NCBI GenBank assembly: GCA_009761415.1
Contig: QUOL01000002.1
Location: forward strand, 1,178,001 to 1,242,000
DNA: 64,000 nt
From: Sarcomyxa edulis
Taxonomy: Eukaryota; Basidiomycota; Agaricomycetes; Agaricales; Mycenaceae
Direction: 5' to 3'
Positions 12,113 to 24,431 of the stretch are shown here, one piece after another. The stretch's first letter is position 1, and each line of letters opens with the position of its first letter. The notes under the pieces were generated by a model, which worked only from the letters and a program-made list of their open reading frames with translations, did not search any database and was not told the DNA's origin. The translations under genes and the position numbers were made by a program.

Positions 12113-13427
12113 TCAGTATCTTTCAATCATCGAATGTCCATCTTCAGCATCACTCAGGTTCGCCTCTAGACCCCCAGGCGAAAGGAATGCAAGTCTTTCT
12201 TCCGAACTTCCCGTGTCGTCCGACTCGTCTAGTTCATCATCTACGGCTCTCCGTGCCACGATACCAAGGTATACCATGATCCCAACGCACAACAAAACAC
12301 CGGTAACCGTCCACATGCGGGCTACCCTATTAGCCTCATTCTCTCCCTCTGCCGCAGTACCACCAGCAGCAGTAGGAGAATTACCATTTCCATCCGATGG
12401 TGTGACAGCGTGATAATCTTTGAAAGAATGTATCGATGCTCCCAGCGACGTGTGTATGATCACCTTTGGCAGCGACAGTGCCGTGCATATGGTGTATGTT
12501 CGGAGTTTCAGGGTGGGTGACGCTGCCATGAGACAATTCATAACGTTGTAGGGATAGGGCGCGAGCCGGATGAGGAATAGGAGCGTGGGTCTCCTTTCTA
12601 CGGCGCGTACAACGCGTTTGATGGTTACTGTCGACGCGAGCCAGCGGGAGATGCATTGGCGGAGGAGCGTCCGGGATATTATGAATACGGTAATAGCTCC
12701 TGTGTGTGTGGAATCAGTATCAGACTTGCTAGGGATTCTTTTGAACGGAGGTGTATGCACCGGTGAGAGACGCAAAATAGGAGATGATAGCACCGTGTAT
12801 TGATCCGAAGGTGTAACCAGAGAAGATGATTAGCGTCGAGTACAGAGGAATGGGAGCTGCATGGAAATGTGTCAGTAAATACGTGGAGCCGAACGAAGGG
12901 CATGTATGTGACGCACGGAACGTGGTAAGAAAGATGAGAAAGAAAAGGGCTGCATAGCCAAACTGCTTATCCGTTTGTAGCCAATGTGATAGTTCATCAA
13001 GATCTAACCATTTGTGTAAGCACTAATCCTCAAGTCATGGAACGCTCTTGGAACACTCACAGTTGAATACGACGTCCCTGTATAATGCGATGGTAGCGAG
13101 AAAGGAGAGACTGATAAATGCGTACAAGATTAGAGGTGACCAAGACTTTAAGAGATTAAATATCCGCAATCTGCGTGGACGAGTGTAGGTTTGAACTGTT
13201 GGAGGCTTTCGATAGCGGGTTGGAGTGATTAACGGATAAGGCTGTCGTAAGAAAGGAGATGTTCTAAGTGCTGGCGAGGAAAGACCTCCGACTGCTGGTG
13301 ATTCTGACCTCTGAGGAATTTGGACATATTGAAAGGTAGGTTGGGATATCCTGAATGGAGAAGATATTGAAGGAGATGTTGCTATGAAGCTGGGAAGGAG
13401 TGTTGCTGGACGTCGCTGGGTATCCAT
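12113..13427 (-). CDS. TVP38: TVP38/TMEM64-family Golgi membrane protein
   Basis: Multi-pass membrane protein of the SNARE-associated Golgi (TVP38/DedA-like) family, linked in yeast to late Golgi vesicles. After a Pro/Arg-rich cytosolic tail (residues 1-90), helix 1 is LILYAFISLSFLATIALY. The family core follows over short introns: APIPLYSTLIIFSGYTFGSI, GAIISYFASLTGAITVFIISR, then LFLIRLAPYPYNVMNCLMAA and LPKVIIHTSLGASIHSF. A final helix VTGVLLCVGIMVYLGIVA and an acidic tail end at YERY-like residues before the stop at 12113. The F.GY.FG and R.aP.P.n motifs are the diagnostic ones. Start chosen at the first ATG (13427), which gives the usual basic N-terminus. Confidence 0.85.
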
Positions 13428-13845
13428 TTAGATGCTAATACCGAATGATGGCACGCTGATTGGTATCTTTGTAGGTGGTATCCTTGCAGAAAGCTGGTAT
13501 GAACTGATGATACCAGTAAGACGATAGTGAAGAACGAAAGAAATAGAAAACAGGAATGGAAGCGAAAACAGAACAGAGGAACAGGGACAGAAACAGAAAC
13601 AGGAGAAATAAACGAGAGAGAGGCGAAATTGACTTGTCCAAAAAGAGCAACTCCTCTTCGCGTCAATCAGCCACGATGAGCTCTTTCTGCTCGACGCTCA
13701 CCCTACCTGCTGCTCACCCGTCGACACTGTCATTCTGACCGTGGACGCGTCAAAACGAGAGAGTCGATAGAGAGTTGATTCCCAAGGTGCGTCATAGTCA
13801 GGCTCTCGGAAAAAGCATCGTGAAATCAAGAATGGTATTTAGGCC
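13428..13845. other. Divergent spacer between TVP38-like gene and small mitochondrial-type gene
   Basis: About 420 bases separate two divergently transcribed starts. A purine-rich tract of GAAAACAGAACAG-type units at about 13545-13630 is the only obvious structure and is likely 5' UTR or promoter of the minus-strand gene. No coding signal. Confidence 0.45.
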
Positions 13846-14314
13846 ATGATGTCTTTATCATACTTCGCGCCTCTACGGGTTCTGTCACGCAAAATACCAC
13901 GAACCGGACCTATCTTCAGACGCCGATATACCTCCGGTACCAACAAGCCTCCAAGTCCGCATGCACAGTGGTACTCCGACATCGTTCCTTCTATGGTCCC
14001 AATAGCCCTACTAGGATCCTTCGTCTATCTCGTGAGCACTGCAATCCATTCGAAATAGCTCTAGCTCTCATGTTCACCGCGGTGTCCTGTGTTAGACATT
14101 GAATCTAGCACAATCACATCTAGCGCAAGAAAAATGGCTCGAAGAAGCTCAAGCGCGTGTGAAAGAGCTTGAAACCCAGATTGCAGAACTGGAGAAAAGG
14201 AGGAACTCGGAAGCCGCAATGACTCGACCTCCTCGAGTCGAAGTCGAAACCGTACTGCCTCAAGGGACGACCACCTCCAGTAGAGCATCTTCGTGGTGGT
14301 TTTCGCGGAAATGA
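13846..14314 (+). CDS. Small mitochondrial-type one-pass coiled-coil protein (unknown)
   Basis: Two exons joined by a 64-nt intron (14032-14095, GTGAGC..TTAG) give about 134 residues. The N-terminus (RVLSRKIPRTGPIFRRRYTS) is Arg/Ser-rich without acids, like a mitochondrial presequence. It is followed by one hydrophobic helix, VPIALLGSFVYLTLNL, and a heptad-like segment EEAQARVKELETQIAELEKR. The C-terminus is basic with WWFSRK. No family is recognised. The joined frame, canonical splice sites and coherent membrane-plus-coil layout support a real gene. An inner-membrane location is inference. A second Met three bases downstream (13849) is an alternative start. Confidence 0.65.
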
Positions 14315-14679
14315 AAAGACGGAAGATTCTTTGATCATCTTTGCTATCAAAGTCCTCGTGCATCACGGCGTCACTTCAGATTTGAAGCTTTGAGAGGCTA
14401 TTGCTTCTACGGATCTGACATTTGGCGTCTATCTTGAAGCTTGAACGTCGACGTCTTGCAACGGCGTTATGTGCGCCATCAAGGGATCTGGAGACTTTCC
14501 ATCATGCATCCTGCCAGAGAATATGGGGTATAGCGCCATCTCTTTTCAAAAATACAGAATCTACGGTTTAGAAACAAATCCAATCAGACGCAAGACCAGG
14601 AACAAGGCCCGTAACAAAGCAAGAAAGTGTGAGAGTAACAAATGAGGAGATTAGTGGGATATAAGGTTAATAAACGAGT
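14315..14679. other. Spacer between convergent 3' ends
   Basis: About 365 bases between the small mitochondrial-type gene and the Pex11-family gene. Probably the two 3' UTRs. No open frame of note and no repeat seen. Confidence 0.4.
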
Positions 14680-16087
14680 TCAGGAAAGGCTCATGTTGAG
14701 CGCTTTTACGAGCGCAGCCTTATGGCGGTCATATAATTTCGCAGAGCTGTTCATAAAACCGTCAGTATCCGAGTCACATCAGAGAGGAGCCGTCCGATTA
14801 CCTGAGAATAGCTGCTGTTAAACCAGTTATGGTTTTTATTGACTCCTTGGCACGTTTAATCCTGAAGATGTCCAGGGCTGCAAGTCGGGAATCAATAATG
14901 CTGTAGTACGGTTTATCGAAGATCTCGACGTACACACGAATATGAGGTCCATCACCAGTTTAGCTCTAGTTATTTGTAGCCAGTAGTCTTGACGCTGAAG
15001 TCTGGAGAGCTCCTTCTCGTCGATCTTGGACATCGTGGGTTTAGACTTGGCTGTAGCGCCCGACATTGATTCTGAGTACAAGCGTCCTTCCACTAGAGCG
15101 CTACGAAGTGAGTTTAGGCGAGTCAAGTAGAAGAAGGAACACAGGAACCTTCGTGTTGGAGAGCCCCGATCATCTGTCGCTCTACACCATTCTCAACGAG
15201 GCCGACTAACGTCGCGAGGAGCCAGCACCAGTCAGAGAAACGTCCAGCCCGTTCTCCTGTTTTCAGTCCGAGAAGGCCAAGTCGTGAAAAGGTAGCGACA
15301 TCGTCAGCAGCTGCGTGTACCAATTCTAATAACACTGGAGGTGGCGCGTGTAAGACGGTATGCAGGAATGGTTGCACGGTCTTTTTGGACGCCTCTGTTG
15401 TCTGCTCAGCCGAGTAAGGGACTGTTTGTTGTGCCATTATGGTCGTTAATGGACCCAACCAGTTGAATAGAAGTAGCATCTTTCTAATATACGCAGTAGT
15501 TAGTAAGTAATACGTGTGAGATGGAGCGCCTCTGACCTTGTAAACGATAGACCAGAGACTGTCGAGGAAAGGCGCTTGACGAGCTCTACCTCCCATGGTG
15601 GACGTGTCGGCTTTCGAAGGATACGGCTAGTGGTCAGTGAAGTGTGAAAGAACAGATACAACCGAAGAGAGTATTGCATCAGTTTCTATAAATGAGTCGT
15701 GAGACGGAATAGGTATCTGCATGAGCACAAGAAACTCACAAATGCTTTATCTCTTCCGTTACTAGTGAGGAACATCTCCCTCCAAACGTCCTCATTTCGG
15801 ATCCTGCCTTCGAGTTCCTTCACCTTGTCCTCCTGGTCTTCCAGTTCCTCATCCTCAGGATCTACATGCTCATGAGGTTCTTCCTTGCTTTCGTATATAC
15901 TCGATCCGTACACATTCGAAGAAGACATCATCGAGACTCGTGGCGTGCGCGGAGGGTGTGAGGATAATGGGTTCATCTGAAACGACGAGTTTCCGTCAAA
16001 CGGTGGAGCATAGAATTGGGTATTATGGGTATCATTGTTAGATGAAGATGATCCTGAGGAATCAGAAGGAAAGGATATGCCCGACAT
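14680..16087 (-). CDS. PEX11: Peroxisomal membrane protein, Pex11 family
   Basis: Peroxisome proliferation factor that tubulates the peroxisome membrane. The start at 16087 gives an acidic Ser-rich leader ending ELEGRIRNEDVWREMF, then the Pex11 fold. Motifs in order are GRDKAF / KLMQYSLRLYLFF, SGLSFTRKMLLLFNWLGPL, ATFSRLGLLGLKTGERAGRF and WCWLLATLVGLVENG. The tail LDIFRIKRAKESIKTITGLT is the usual C-terminal Pex11 helix, with the stop at 14680-14682. The joins at GRDKAF, SFTR and the last two short exons all keep frame. One donor (GAAG/GTTCCT near 15152) is weak. The leader of about 110 residues is longer than yeast Pex11, which suggests a Pex11C-like fungal paralogue. It is head-to-head with the dynein light chain gene. 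Confidence 0.8.
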
Positions 16088-16243
16088 GTTGGTCTGTCTC
16101 GTCGACAATTTCAAGAAGCAGTGCAAGTCGAGTCGAACGCGGGGCCAAACATGCACGTGCTAAATAAGAAAACCTCGGCCCCCCTCGGCATTGTCGTGGC
16201 CAAGGCCCACCATTAAAAGTGAATTTGTCGGGATCCAACTAGC
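16088..16243. promoter_or_regulatory. Shared divergent promoter, PEX11-family / dynein light chain
   Basis: Only about 156 bases separate the two start codons of genes transcribed away from each other, so both promoters must overlap here. No TATA box or named factor site was identified. Confidence 0.5.
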
Positions 16244-16802
16244 ATGGCCAGTATACTATCACCAGGTCGATCTCCTACGCCCCGCTCAGAAGCACAATCT
16301 CCTCGTCCTACATTCGATGCTGAGCTGCTCAAGGCTTATATCAAGAAACTATTGTCCTCGACACTCCACACTTCATCATGGCCTGAAGCAAAAGAACGGG
16401 ATCGCGTAAAAGCGTGGATCAAGGAGATCGGAGAGAGGGTTAAGGATAGAATGGTCGAAATTCAACCCAAGGGTTTGTAAGTGAGAATCCAACACGTTCA
16501 CCCTTCTCTGACCGTAACCCAATCGTTCCTTGTAGCAAATATATAGTACTAACACAAATAAACGAGAATCTCGGGCAGGGTGGTCGGTGAGTGGTAATGA
16601 CAGAACTCGGTGAATCCCTTACCTCATCCCCCTTTCTAGAGCTGATATGGTCTGCCATTGGGAGGATTCTGATACGGTCGCGCAGGAAATGTTCTCAAAT
16701 GTACGTCGTCATGCTAGGGGGAAAAACTTGACGCTTACTGTCACCGTTGTTCAGGATTCCATGATATGTATTTGTATTGCATTCGCCGTACGGACAGTTT
16801 GA
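16244..16802 (+). CDS. Tctex-type cytoplasmic dynein light chain
   Basis: Dimeric light chain of the cytoplasmic dynein motor complex. Four exons join to about 130 residues. The N-terminus is Pro/Ser-rich (SPGRSPTPRSEAQSPRP), then ELLKAYIKKLLSSTL, VKAWIKEIGERVKDRMVE, GFKYIVLTQINENLGQGGRA, MVCHWEDSDTVAQEMF, and the closing strand SMICICIAFAVRTV. The KYIV...I.ENLGQG and W..SDT..QE.F positions are the Tctex-1 signature. All three introns have GT-AG ends and restore the frame exactly (GG-TT|C, CG|A, AAT|GAT). Length and layout match DYNLT proteins. The start is the ATG before the Pro-rich tail. Confidence 0.87.
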
Positions 16803-19800
16803 TTTCAGATTCGGCGTCATACTTTTTTTCTTCTATATATCGACCATAACCAGATACCCATCCACCACACGTCATTGCATTGTATTCGAATCCAGGAGGA
16901 GATACCCACAGCTACAGTTCAGTTAACATTTAGGAAGTTTTTTCAATGTTCCCGAATCTGCAATACCCCTGTGAATCAGGTTGGGCTGGACTGCCACCGC
17001 CAAATTCTGCCGCGAACATCTTCGCGTTCTGCCGCATCCTGGAGTCTCTGATTCTCTGCTTTTCTCTGCTCGTGATTTGATCATCTTTGTCTTCAAGATC
17101 AGACGTGGGTGCGATCTATCCGAGCCTGAGGTATCGGTTTTCTTCGAGATTAGATTGGGTCACCAATAATTCCTTTCTCTCTGTTTTTCTTCCACGACCA
17201 TTGTCTGTTGATTATTGCGATTTCATGCGCTAGAATTAACATCGCCTTTCCGTCTCCCTAGCGTCGTTTGCTCTCAACTTCGATTAATGGTTTACTGATG
17301 ATGAATGCAAGATGTACTCCCACTCACTCCGCTGATCAAATTAACTCTGGAGCAACGGCCAATGGTGTTAACACGGCACCATCTATGGCTGGACTCCCGT
17401 CTTCTGGGTCTGACTATCTACTCACTCGTAGTGGGATCAGCAGCAAGAGAATCGACTGGGCCAACACATAAATATCGCAGAATCCGGTACGGTGTTCCAT
17501 TCCAGTACTTTTTCGTGGTCTTCTAATCCCTCCTCTTTCATCAGAAGCGTTTCCTGATTTTCCATGCAAACGTTAACGTTAAACTTTGCTGACTATCCCC
17601 ACCGTGGACGCAATTCCACACTCTAGGTCACTCCGTGAGAGTGACAGTGTTGCATTATCCTTCGCTTGTTCACGTGGATAGACTGCTCCGGCCCCGCTCT
17701 TGCCAGTCATTCGACCTCATTCGCTCCACTGGATTACTATTGTCATCGGGACTTTTAGATAAGGCTCACCTGGCCCCTCTGTTTGCCCGTTTATGTATTT
17801 CCTCGGAGGTGAAGCTACAAGCTAGGAGTGCATGAGCCTCTTGAAACTCGATACACCGCGGAAAATGCCTCTTTCCCGTTTGATTGTAGTGTCTTGGACG
17901 TGAGTAACTTAAATTGGCGATGCCCCTCTCCATGTACCTTTTGATCCCGAATTATTTAACACTTTTATCTCTCGAGGCAGGATGAGTTACACCAGGACCA
18001 CAAGACCTTTCCGGAGACCCCCAGTCACTCCTTCCTTGAGACCGGAGGGGCTTCTGCCCTGCCCACCGGATGTCCGCCCGATTCTGCCGAAGTCAGAACA
18101 GTTGCAAGAACGAGAACTTCTGATGAGTGCTCGGTGCACAGCCACCAAACGTGGTGGCGTTCGGGTGGTTCCTCCGGTATTCCAAGACTGCACAGACCAA
18201 GTCACCGGCCGGAGCTGTTATACCTGTTCGGGATGGGATCTTTTTGAGAAATCCCTGCAACTGCAAACGTACACGGATGCGACCTCGTGATCAAGTATGG
18301 GTCGAGATATACCCCTCCCCCGCTCCGTGGTGATGTGCGTATTTTTCTTTATGTCCGCTCTTATGTATCTCACTTGTACGTCTACAATCCTACCGATGGG
18401 AGCCTCGCCTTGTGCTCCGACTCACAGGAAATGAATGGGACGACTAGGACAAGGCATGCCCGAACCCATTTCGACCCATGGAAGGAAATTAACTTCACAC
18501 TTCACAATCACCATCAGCTCTTCTCCGTGACGTCTGATCCTTCTGATCCCTATCTATGTATAGACGGCCTGTGCGTGCGAGCAATATATGGTATGCGGTA
18601 CGTTTACATCCATACGAAAATTTTTATTGGCACATTGCTTACTTACTGACGCCACCCGGAGCACCCTAAAAAGTTTGCTAGGCAGTTCCGTGGACGAGGA
18701 TATAGTTACTCAAACGTGCAATGAACCAAGTTCGTTCCGGACATACGCTCATCGCGGGTCGGATTTAGCGTGGTAAATCAGACCAAATTGTGTCCCTCGA
18801 ATGGATGGGTATGTGCATACGTTCAATGAACCATGGATTGTCGGCTAATACTGATACAAGTCTTGCAGCACATGTTTACCTCGGTGTGAGCATCGGCCTG
18901 TGTAAATGATCATCACGCTCATTCCTCGCAGGCTGTATGGAGTAAGTATGCGTTCGACGAGATGCCAGCAAGATGAGTTGTTCTTCGCTAGGAGATCATG
19001 AACTCGACGACATGGTGGTATGTACGTTAGCTCCGTTGACAATGTCTAACAGCCTTCTGTCAGTCTCCGATATCTTGTTTGACTGTCAATCCAGTGTATA
19101 CAATCTATTGGACGCAACCCATCAGGTGAGAACAGGCTGAATCCAAGTTATCTTCTCAGTTACTCACCGGTCACCGGCGGCAGATCCGTTGTATTGAAAT
19201 TGACTCTATATCTAGGGATACATCTGGGGTGGGCGCACTGGTGGCTTGAGTCGTTTCCGCCGCGTGCAAGCCGGGCTTTCCCGGCCTACAATTTACACCT
19301 GTTTATTCTGCAGGCCTATACGTTTCCTGTCATTTATCAGATTGATGGCAGCTTCGAACTTCGACGATTCGGGTTACGCGGCGATCTAAATCGACTCTTC
19401 ATACCTCCTCGTTTGCGCACAACTCCCGACTGATCTCAACATTGACAGCGAATGCCCATCTGGCCCAAAAACCAACTCCATTTATTCATGGAACATGCGT
19501 AAATGATTCCCCGGCAGTGGGAATCCGTGAACAACAGACAATCGCGTTGCAATCCCGCATGCCATAATCAACCACACAGTACTATCCGCCTACATATTTT
19601 TGCCCTCCCATCATGCACGTATGCAAACCTGATAGCGCCTCCAAGTTGTGCCGACCTCCATGAATGCCCCGCTTCAAGCGTCCGAGGTTCGCCCTTCAGG
19701 TCAGATTATTCCCGTTCACAAAGCCCCGCTTTTAGTATCTTTAAACTTCAAGCCAGTGAATGCCTCTTTGTTCTTCACCTTGGAATTTCTATTCCTTGTA

Positions 19801-21747
19801 CACACCTCCCACGCCGACGGTCGATCGTTACGTCCAATGGGATTGATGTTCACACGACCGTGGCCCGTCATTGCATGAATTGGTCCCGGAGGAACTCACC
19901 ATATGCAAATCCTGTGAGTATCTGTATCTGCCGTAACACTCTCCGCCTCCATCATATCTCCTGTATCCCTATGACCTTGTGAAATCACTCGTGTCGTGCA
20001 CTCTAGATCGTGTCCGATGAACGGAAAACGTTGTTCGTACGCGCATTGACGCGAATTCGACAGTGCCACCTCTTCGTGAAATGTACCGCTATTATCCAAC
20101 CCGCCTCGTAGAAAAGGCGACGACCTACTCGTTTAGGAGGGTAGCAAACTGTTCTTATCGCTCCCGACATCGACCTATCCTGACTCCACTGCGCAGAATA
20201 TTAATAGACTGGCTCGCTCTCTGTCTTGCTCGCGGCAGTAACACTGTTGACCGGTGACTTCTAGTGTCTACGATCAACCCAGCTAGCGGCTGGACATAAA
20301 CACCCACTTCTACGTTGGTCGTTTACCTCACATGTCTACGCACACACTAAATCTCGGTATAAACGCAGATATCCTGAAGCGCTGGCTTCTTCTCTCCTCT
20401 TTTTTTGACCCCAGGTAGCCTTCTTGTAGTCGGCTCATTGCGTTCGCCACCATCTCCGCTCCTTATGTGCATCCGCAATCTCTGTGGGTCTCTCTTTTGC
20501 TATTGAGGAGGTTATTATGGAATACCAGGGACACTCGGGTCTTATACCGTATGATATGGCATCCCAGAGCCCCCTGTCATGTATCAATTGCATCAAGTGG
20601 GTCAGCTTAAAATATATGATTGTCAGGCTCACATAATTTGGACCAAACAGCACCCTCGAAACCTAGTATCTAAACCACGTCCATAGTCGGTGGCTATTGT
20701 AGATCAGAGAGACCCTGACCGTCACTGCAACGTCGAACATGGGTCGTCTTGTCATCTTCATCGTGTGTGCTTTGTGCGCATATTAGGAAGCGTCTCTGAC
20801 ACTACATGCAGTCTTTAATTATATCTTGCTTCTCTTCGGACACTCTTATAGATCTAGACACACAACGTGGAGGGACATCGAAGTCGAAGTCTTGGGGAGA
20901 AAGTTCGGGTCATATGTGTACACGCTATTGCATTTTCCAAGAACCTAACCTTGAATGCAATAATTCAAGTTCTTTGTCACGGATGAATCTCATAGCTACT
21001 ACTTATCCGTACAGTCCAGCAAGAGTCCCTGAGTCTCTGTAAAGGACATATTTATGCCGTACCTGTTGAATGCAACTCAGATGGACTCATGGGACACAGC
21101 ACACGGATGGATAAATTTAATTGGCTGGCCATTGGCGGGTGGTATGTAAAGGGATCTCTCTGGCCCACACCCACTGTAGATAGGGTTAGGGGGTCACGAA
21201 CAAGACCGATTCGGAGTGCTTCGATATCAATGTCACGTGAGCAAAAACGCGTCGCGTCTTGTGAAACGCGCGAATCTGGCATGACTGTATCAGTCTACTA
21301 TTTAAAGCCATCCAAAACACAGGGATGTATTGTACACTAGTCATACACGCGCAAGAACACAAACAAAGGCTGCTCCAAGAAAGAGGGAGGTACAATGCAG
21401 ATGATGCTCGATCGAGGGTGTATGTCATGACGTCTGACAGAGGGTAAGGTGGATGAAGAGAGTGAAGAAAGAGGAGAAATTGAAGCTAGATAAATAGATG
21501 ACTGGGAATAGGTGTGCGCTACAGTAATTGTCCACCAATATCGTCAAGTATCGTATGTATCTGTCGTGAGGGATGTCGAAAGAAAGTTCGTTTATGGGTG
21601 CAGTCTAGGAAGAAATGTGCACGCATTACGTGTATGTGCGGGATATAGTATTTCGGGCGTCGGACAGGGAGGAAAGAGACCCAAGAAAGGAGTGAAACGC
21701 AGAGGAACCCGAGGTCAGAAAGGAGATAAACAAGCGTGGCGTGACGA
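16803..21747. other. Gene desert of about 4.9 kb
   Basis: No open frame longer than about 160 codons shows a domain or a spliceable series. Isolated fragments such as 17982-18290 (plus) and 19503-19982 (plus) have protein-like composition but no family match I recognise. No long terminal repeats, terminal inverted repeats or reverse transcriptase/transposase motifs were found by eye. It may be decayed mobile DNA or a lost gene; neither is shown. The right end (21050-21747) contains the 3' flank of the RCK-type kinase. Confidence 0.45.
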
Positions 21748-24431
21748 TCACAAATGCATCGGGCTTCCAGGAGGTAACCTCGATTCACCGCCATCAACCT
21801 TCAACCCTTCCATGTTCAGCTGATCCCCTATCACCGGCTTCCCGGCAAGAGGACTCAGCCCAACCTTCTTATGTCTCCTTCCAAGTAGCGTCGCATCCCC
21901 GATACTGAGTTCGAACGTCTTCGCTCCTCCACCTCTACCTCTTTCATTTGCATTATTTCGTGGGGCTCTCGTACCAGCACGGCCCTCATGAACGTCCCAC
22001 TCCCCTTGCCCTTGTACTCTCCGAGGTGAAACGTGCGCTCCAGCACTCTTGCTCAGCTCCCTCTCATCTTCGCCTTCCTCCCCATCTTCATCCTCGTCAT
22101 CCTCATTCAACCCTCCAAGGAACCCACGAGCACCAGCGCCCCCTCTCCCGTTGTACTTTCGTCTTCTCGCTCCCTCCTCTTCCATACGATGAACTGCATA
22201 CGTGATGTCAAACGCCTCTTTCAGCGTAGCTATCCCTGGACTCCGGCCTTCCCTTCCTCCACGCACTGCTGTGAGTAGCGGGGAGTCAAGTGGTCGGAGG
22301 CCAGCAGACAAACCGGCCGTTGGTGGTGGGTTGTTGTAGATATACGGTGTGGGGGGAGGTGGTGGAGCGGGCGAAGCAGTACACCAGGGATGTGCAAGGA
22401 ATTCGTCTATGGTGTATCGTTGTGCTGGGTCAACACACAGCAGATGTGTAATCAGGTCTTTGGCTGGGGGAAATATACGAATGAGTCACTGTGGATAGAG
22501 GGAGTATGTCAAGCTAAGACATACCGGTATGACTGATATCGTCCCACCAGGGGCTCAGGAATGTATAGTATCCTCTCGCCACTTTCTCTGTTAGTACATT
22601 GATACTCTTCAGGAATGGAATTACAGATATTCAGTGCACAACTCCAACGATATCCGGCAATTGCAGCTCACCTCATCATAGAACGGTGGAAATCCACAAA
22701 GCAATGTGTACAATACACATCCAAGGGCCCACATATCAACTGATTTCGAATAGCGTTCATCCTTTACAATCTCGGGCGCTGAATGTGCAGAAACGTAGAA
22801 AAAGATTAGTGATGACATTTTCGCCAAACAAGGCCGAGTTCTCGTACCGGTATACCCCACAGTTCCACATGGCGTCATTGTCTCCTCGTTCCACACGACC
22901 TTGCTCAATCCAAAGTCCGCAATTTTGACACGGCCAATCCCTCCACCACCTACTCCTGGTATGAATTCACCCTCATCTTCCTTATCCTCGTCGTATGGAC
23001 GGAGCACCGGTGTGCGGGATGGAATTATAGGAATGGGAGAAAACAGCAAGTTCTCAGGTTTGATGTCGCGATGGACCACACCACGTTCCTCGTGCAGGTA
23101 CCGAATTCCAGTGGCTACTTGGAGTATGACGTGTCGTGCGAGGTTTTCGCTGAAGTAAGTCAGTTTGACAATTTGGTGGAATAGTTCGCCGCCTTCCATC
23201 ACTATAATTGAAACAGGTCAGTTGGTAGTTGCACCGGGTTTCCATTGTAGTTTTAGACACGAACATTCCAGAACTAGGAAATAGTGCTCTGGCGATTCGG
23301 AGAAAGAGATGAGTTTGACGATTGACGGGTGGTTTGTGCCCCGCATGATTTGGACCTCTGCGACAGAGATTGTGTTAGTGTCTAGTCTATTGCAGGGCGA
23401 GACTGAACGGATGCGATTTATACCTTTCAGAATATTGGCACGCTACGGAAGTAGATAGTCAGAGACATTTCATAGACGCGATGATAGGCGATTCAGTTCA
23501 AGGAAAGAGAAAATGCACCTCTGTCACGCGCGGTTTTTTTCTGAACTGGGCGTTCAAATGCTTGTCGCCGGCCTAGTTTGAAAAGGGAACCGCGCGCAAT
23601 CAAGGAGGGCGGTGTGGAGTGGTGATGAGTGGTGATGAAGTGAGTAAACAATTGTTGTTGGAAGGAAATCAAAAGATAAAAAGTCAGTGTCGAGGTGCGT
23701 GAAACCCAACAGGGGTGAAGTGGGAGCAAGGTCCAACGAATGAGTCGAAGAGACTAACCTGAGAAGCATTCAGCTCGTATTTCCTAACGACTTTGACTGA
23801 GGAAGTGGTTCGGATGTGAGGATGACGTCGATGTCAAGAGAACCCGGAGAGAACTTACCGGCAACTTTTTTGCCCGTTGTCAGATCTATTGCTTTGTAGA
23901 CATTGGAGAAGGCTCCACTGATACGCGGAAATATCGAGTTAAGTTTAGTGGGCTGGTTCCTGAAGGGAACAATGTACTCACTCTCCCATTTTCTCGACGA
24001 GTTTGAAACCCTCGAGGCCATCGTATACAGGCATTTTGGCCATCTCCTCCCGTTCTTCGTTGACGATCTGTTCCGCGATTTCGCGCGCTTCCGGTGAGGG
24101 TTCGGCGGGTTGTTCTGGTTGACGCTGGCGCTGCTGTTGCTGCTGTTGCTCGTGTTGTTGTAGCTGATGGTGAAGCTCCTGTTGCTGTTGCTGCTGTTGC
24201 TTTGCTGCCGATTTCTGTAGAATTGCTTGTTGTTGTTGTTGCTGCTGCTGAGAAGCACGTGGAGAATTTGGAAGAGAGTCTTCGCGGTCGGATTTACTAG
24301 CTTCATTCTTGGCGTTATTGTGATGCTTTCCATGTCGTATGAGGTCTGTAAAGAAGTAAGAATGAGGATGGAGATTGCGGATTTCAACAATTACTTTTGA
24401 AGGCGTCAACGACGCCTGAACCTGGTGCCAT
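21748..24431 (-). CDS. Ser/Thr protein kinase, RCK/Srk1-like CaMK group
   Basis: Stress-linked cytosolic/nuclear kinase resembling fungal Rck1/2 and S. pombe Srk1, which act below the Hog1/Sty1 MAP kinase. The start at 24431 opens MAPGSGVVDAFKNLIRHGKH over an early intron, followed by a Gln-rich region. The kinase domain begins at GLEGFKLVEKMGEGAFSNVY, then KKVAVKVVRKYEL, LVLELMEGGELFHQIV, VVHRDIKPENLLF, KIADFGLSKVVW, GTVGYTAPEIV, DMWALGCVLYTLLCGFPPFY and a CaMK-type C-lobe. An insert rich in Asp/Glu lies between HRDIKPENLLF and the DFG, as in Rck kinases. The tail of about 180 residues is basic/acidic and Gly-rich, ending PPGSPMHL. All catalytic residues are present. Whether it binds calmodulin or a MAP kinase cannot be read with confidence. 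Confidence 0.85.

Noticed and set aside
16803..21747. Possible retroelement in the gene desert
   Set aside because: Looked for long terminal repeats, reverse transcriptase, integrase and transposase motifs and saw none, so a mobile element is not called.
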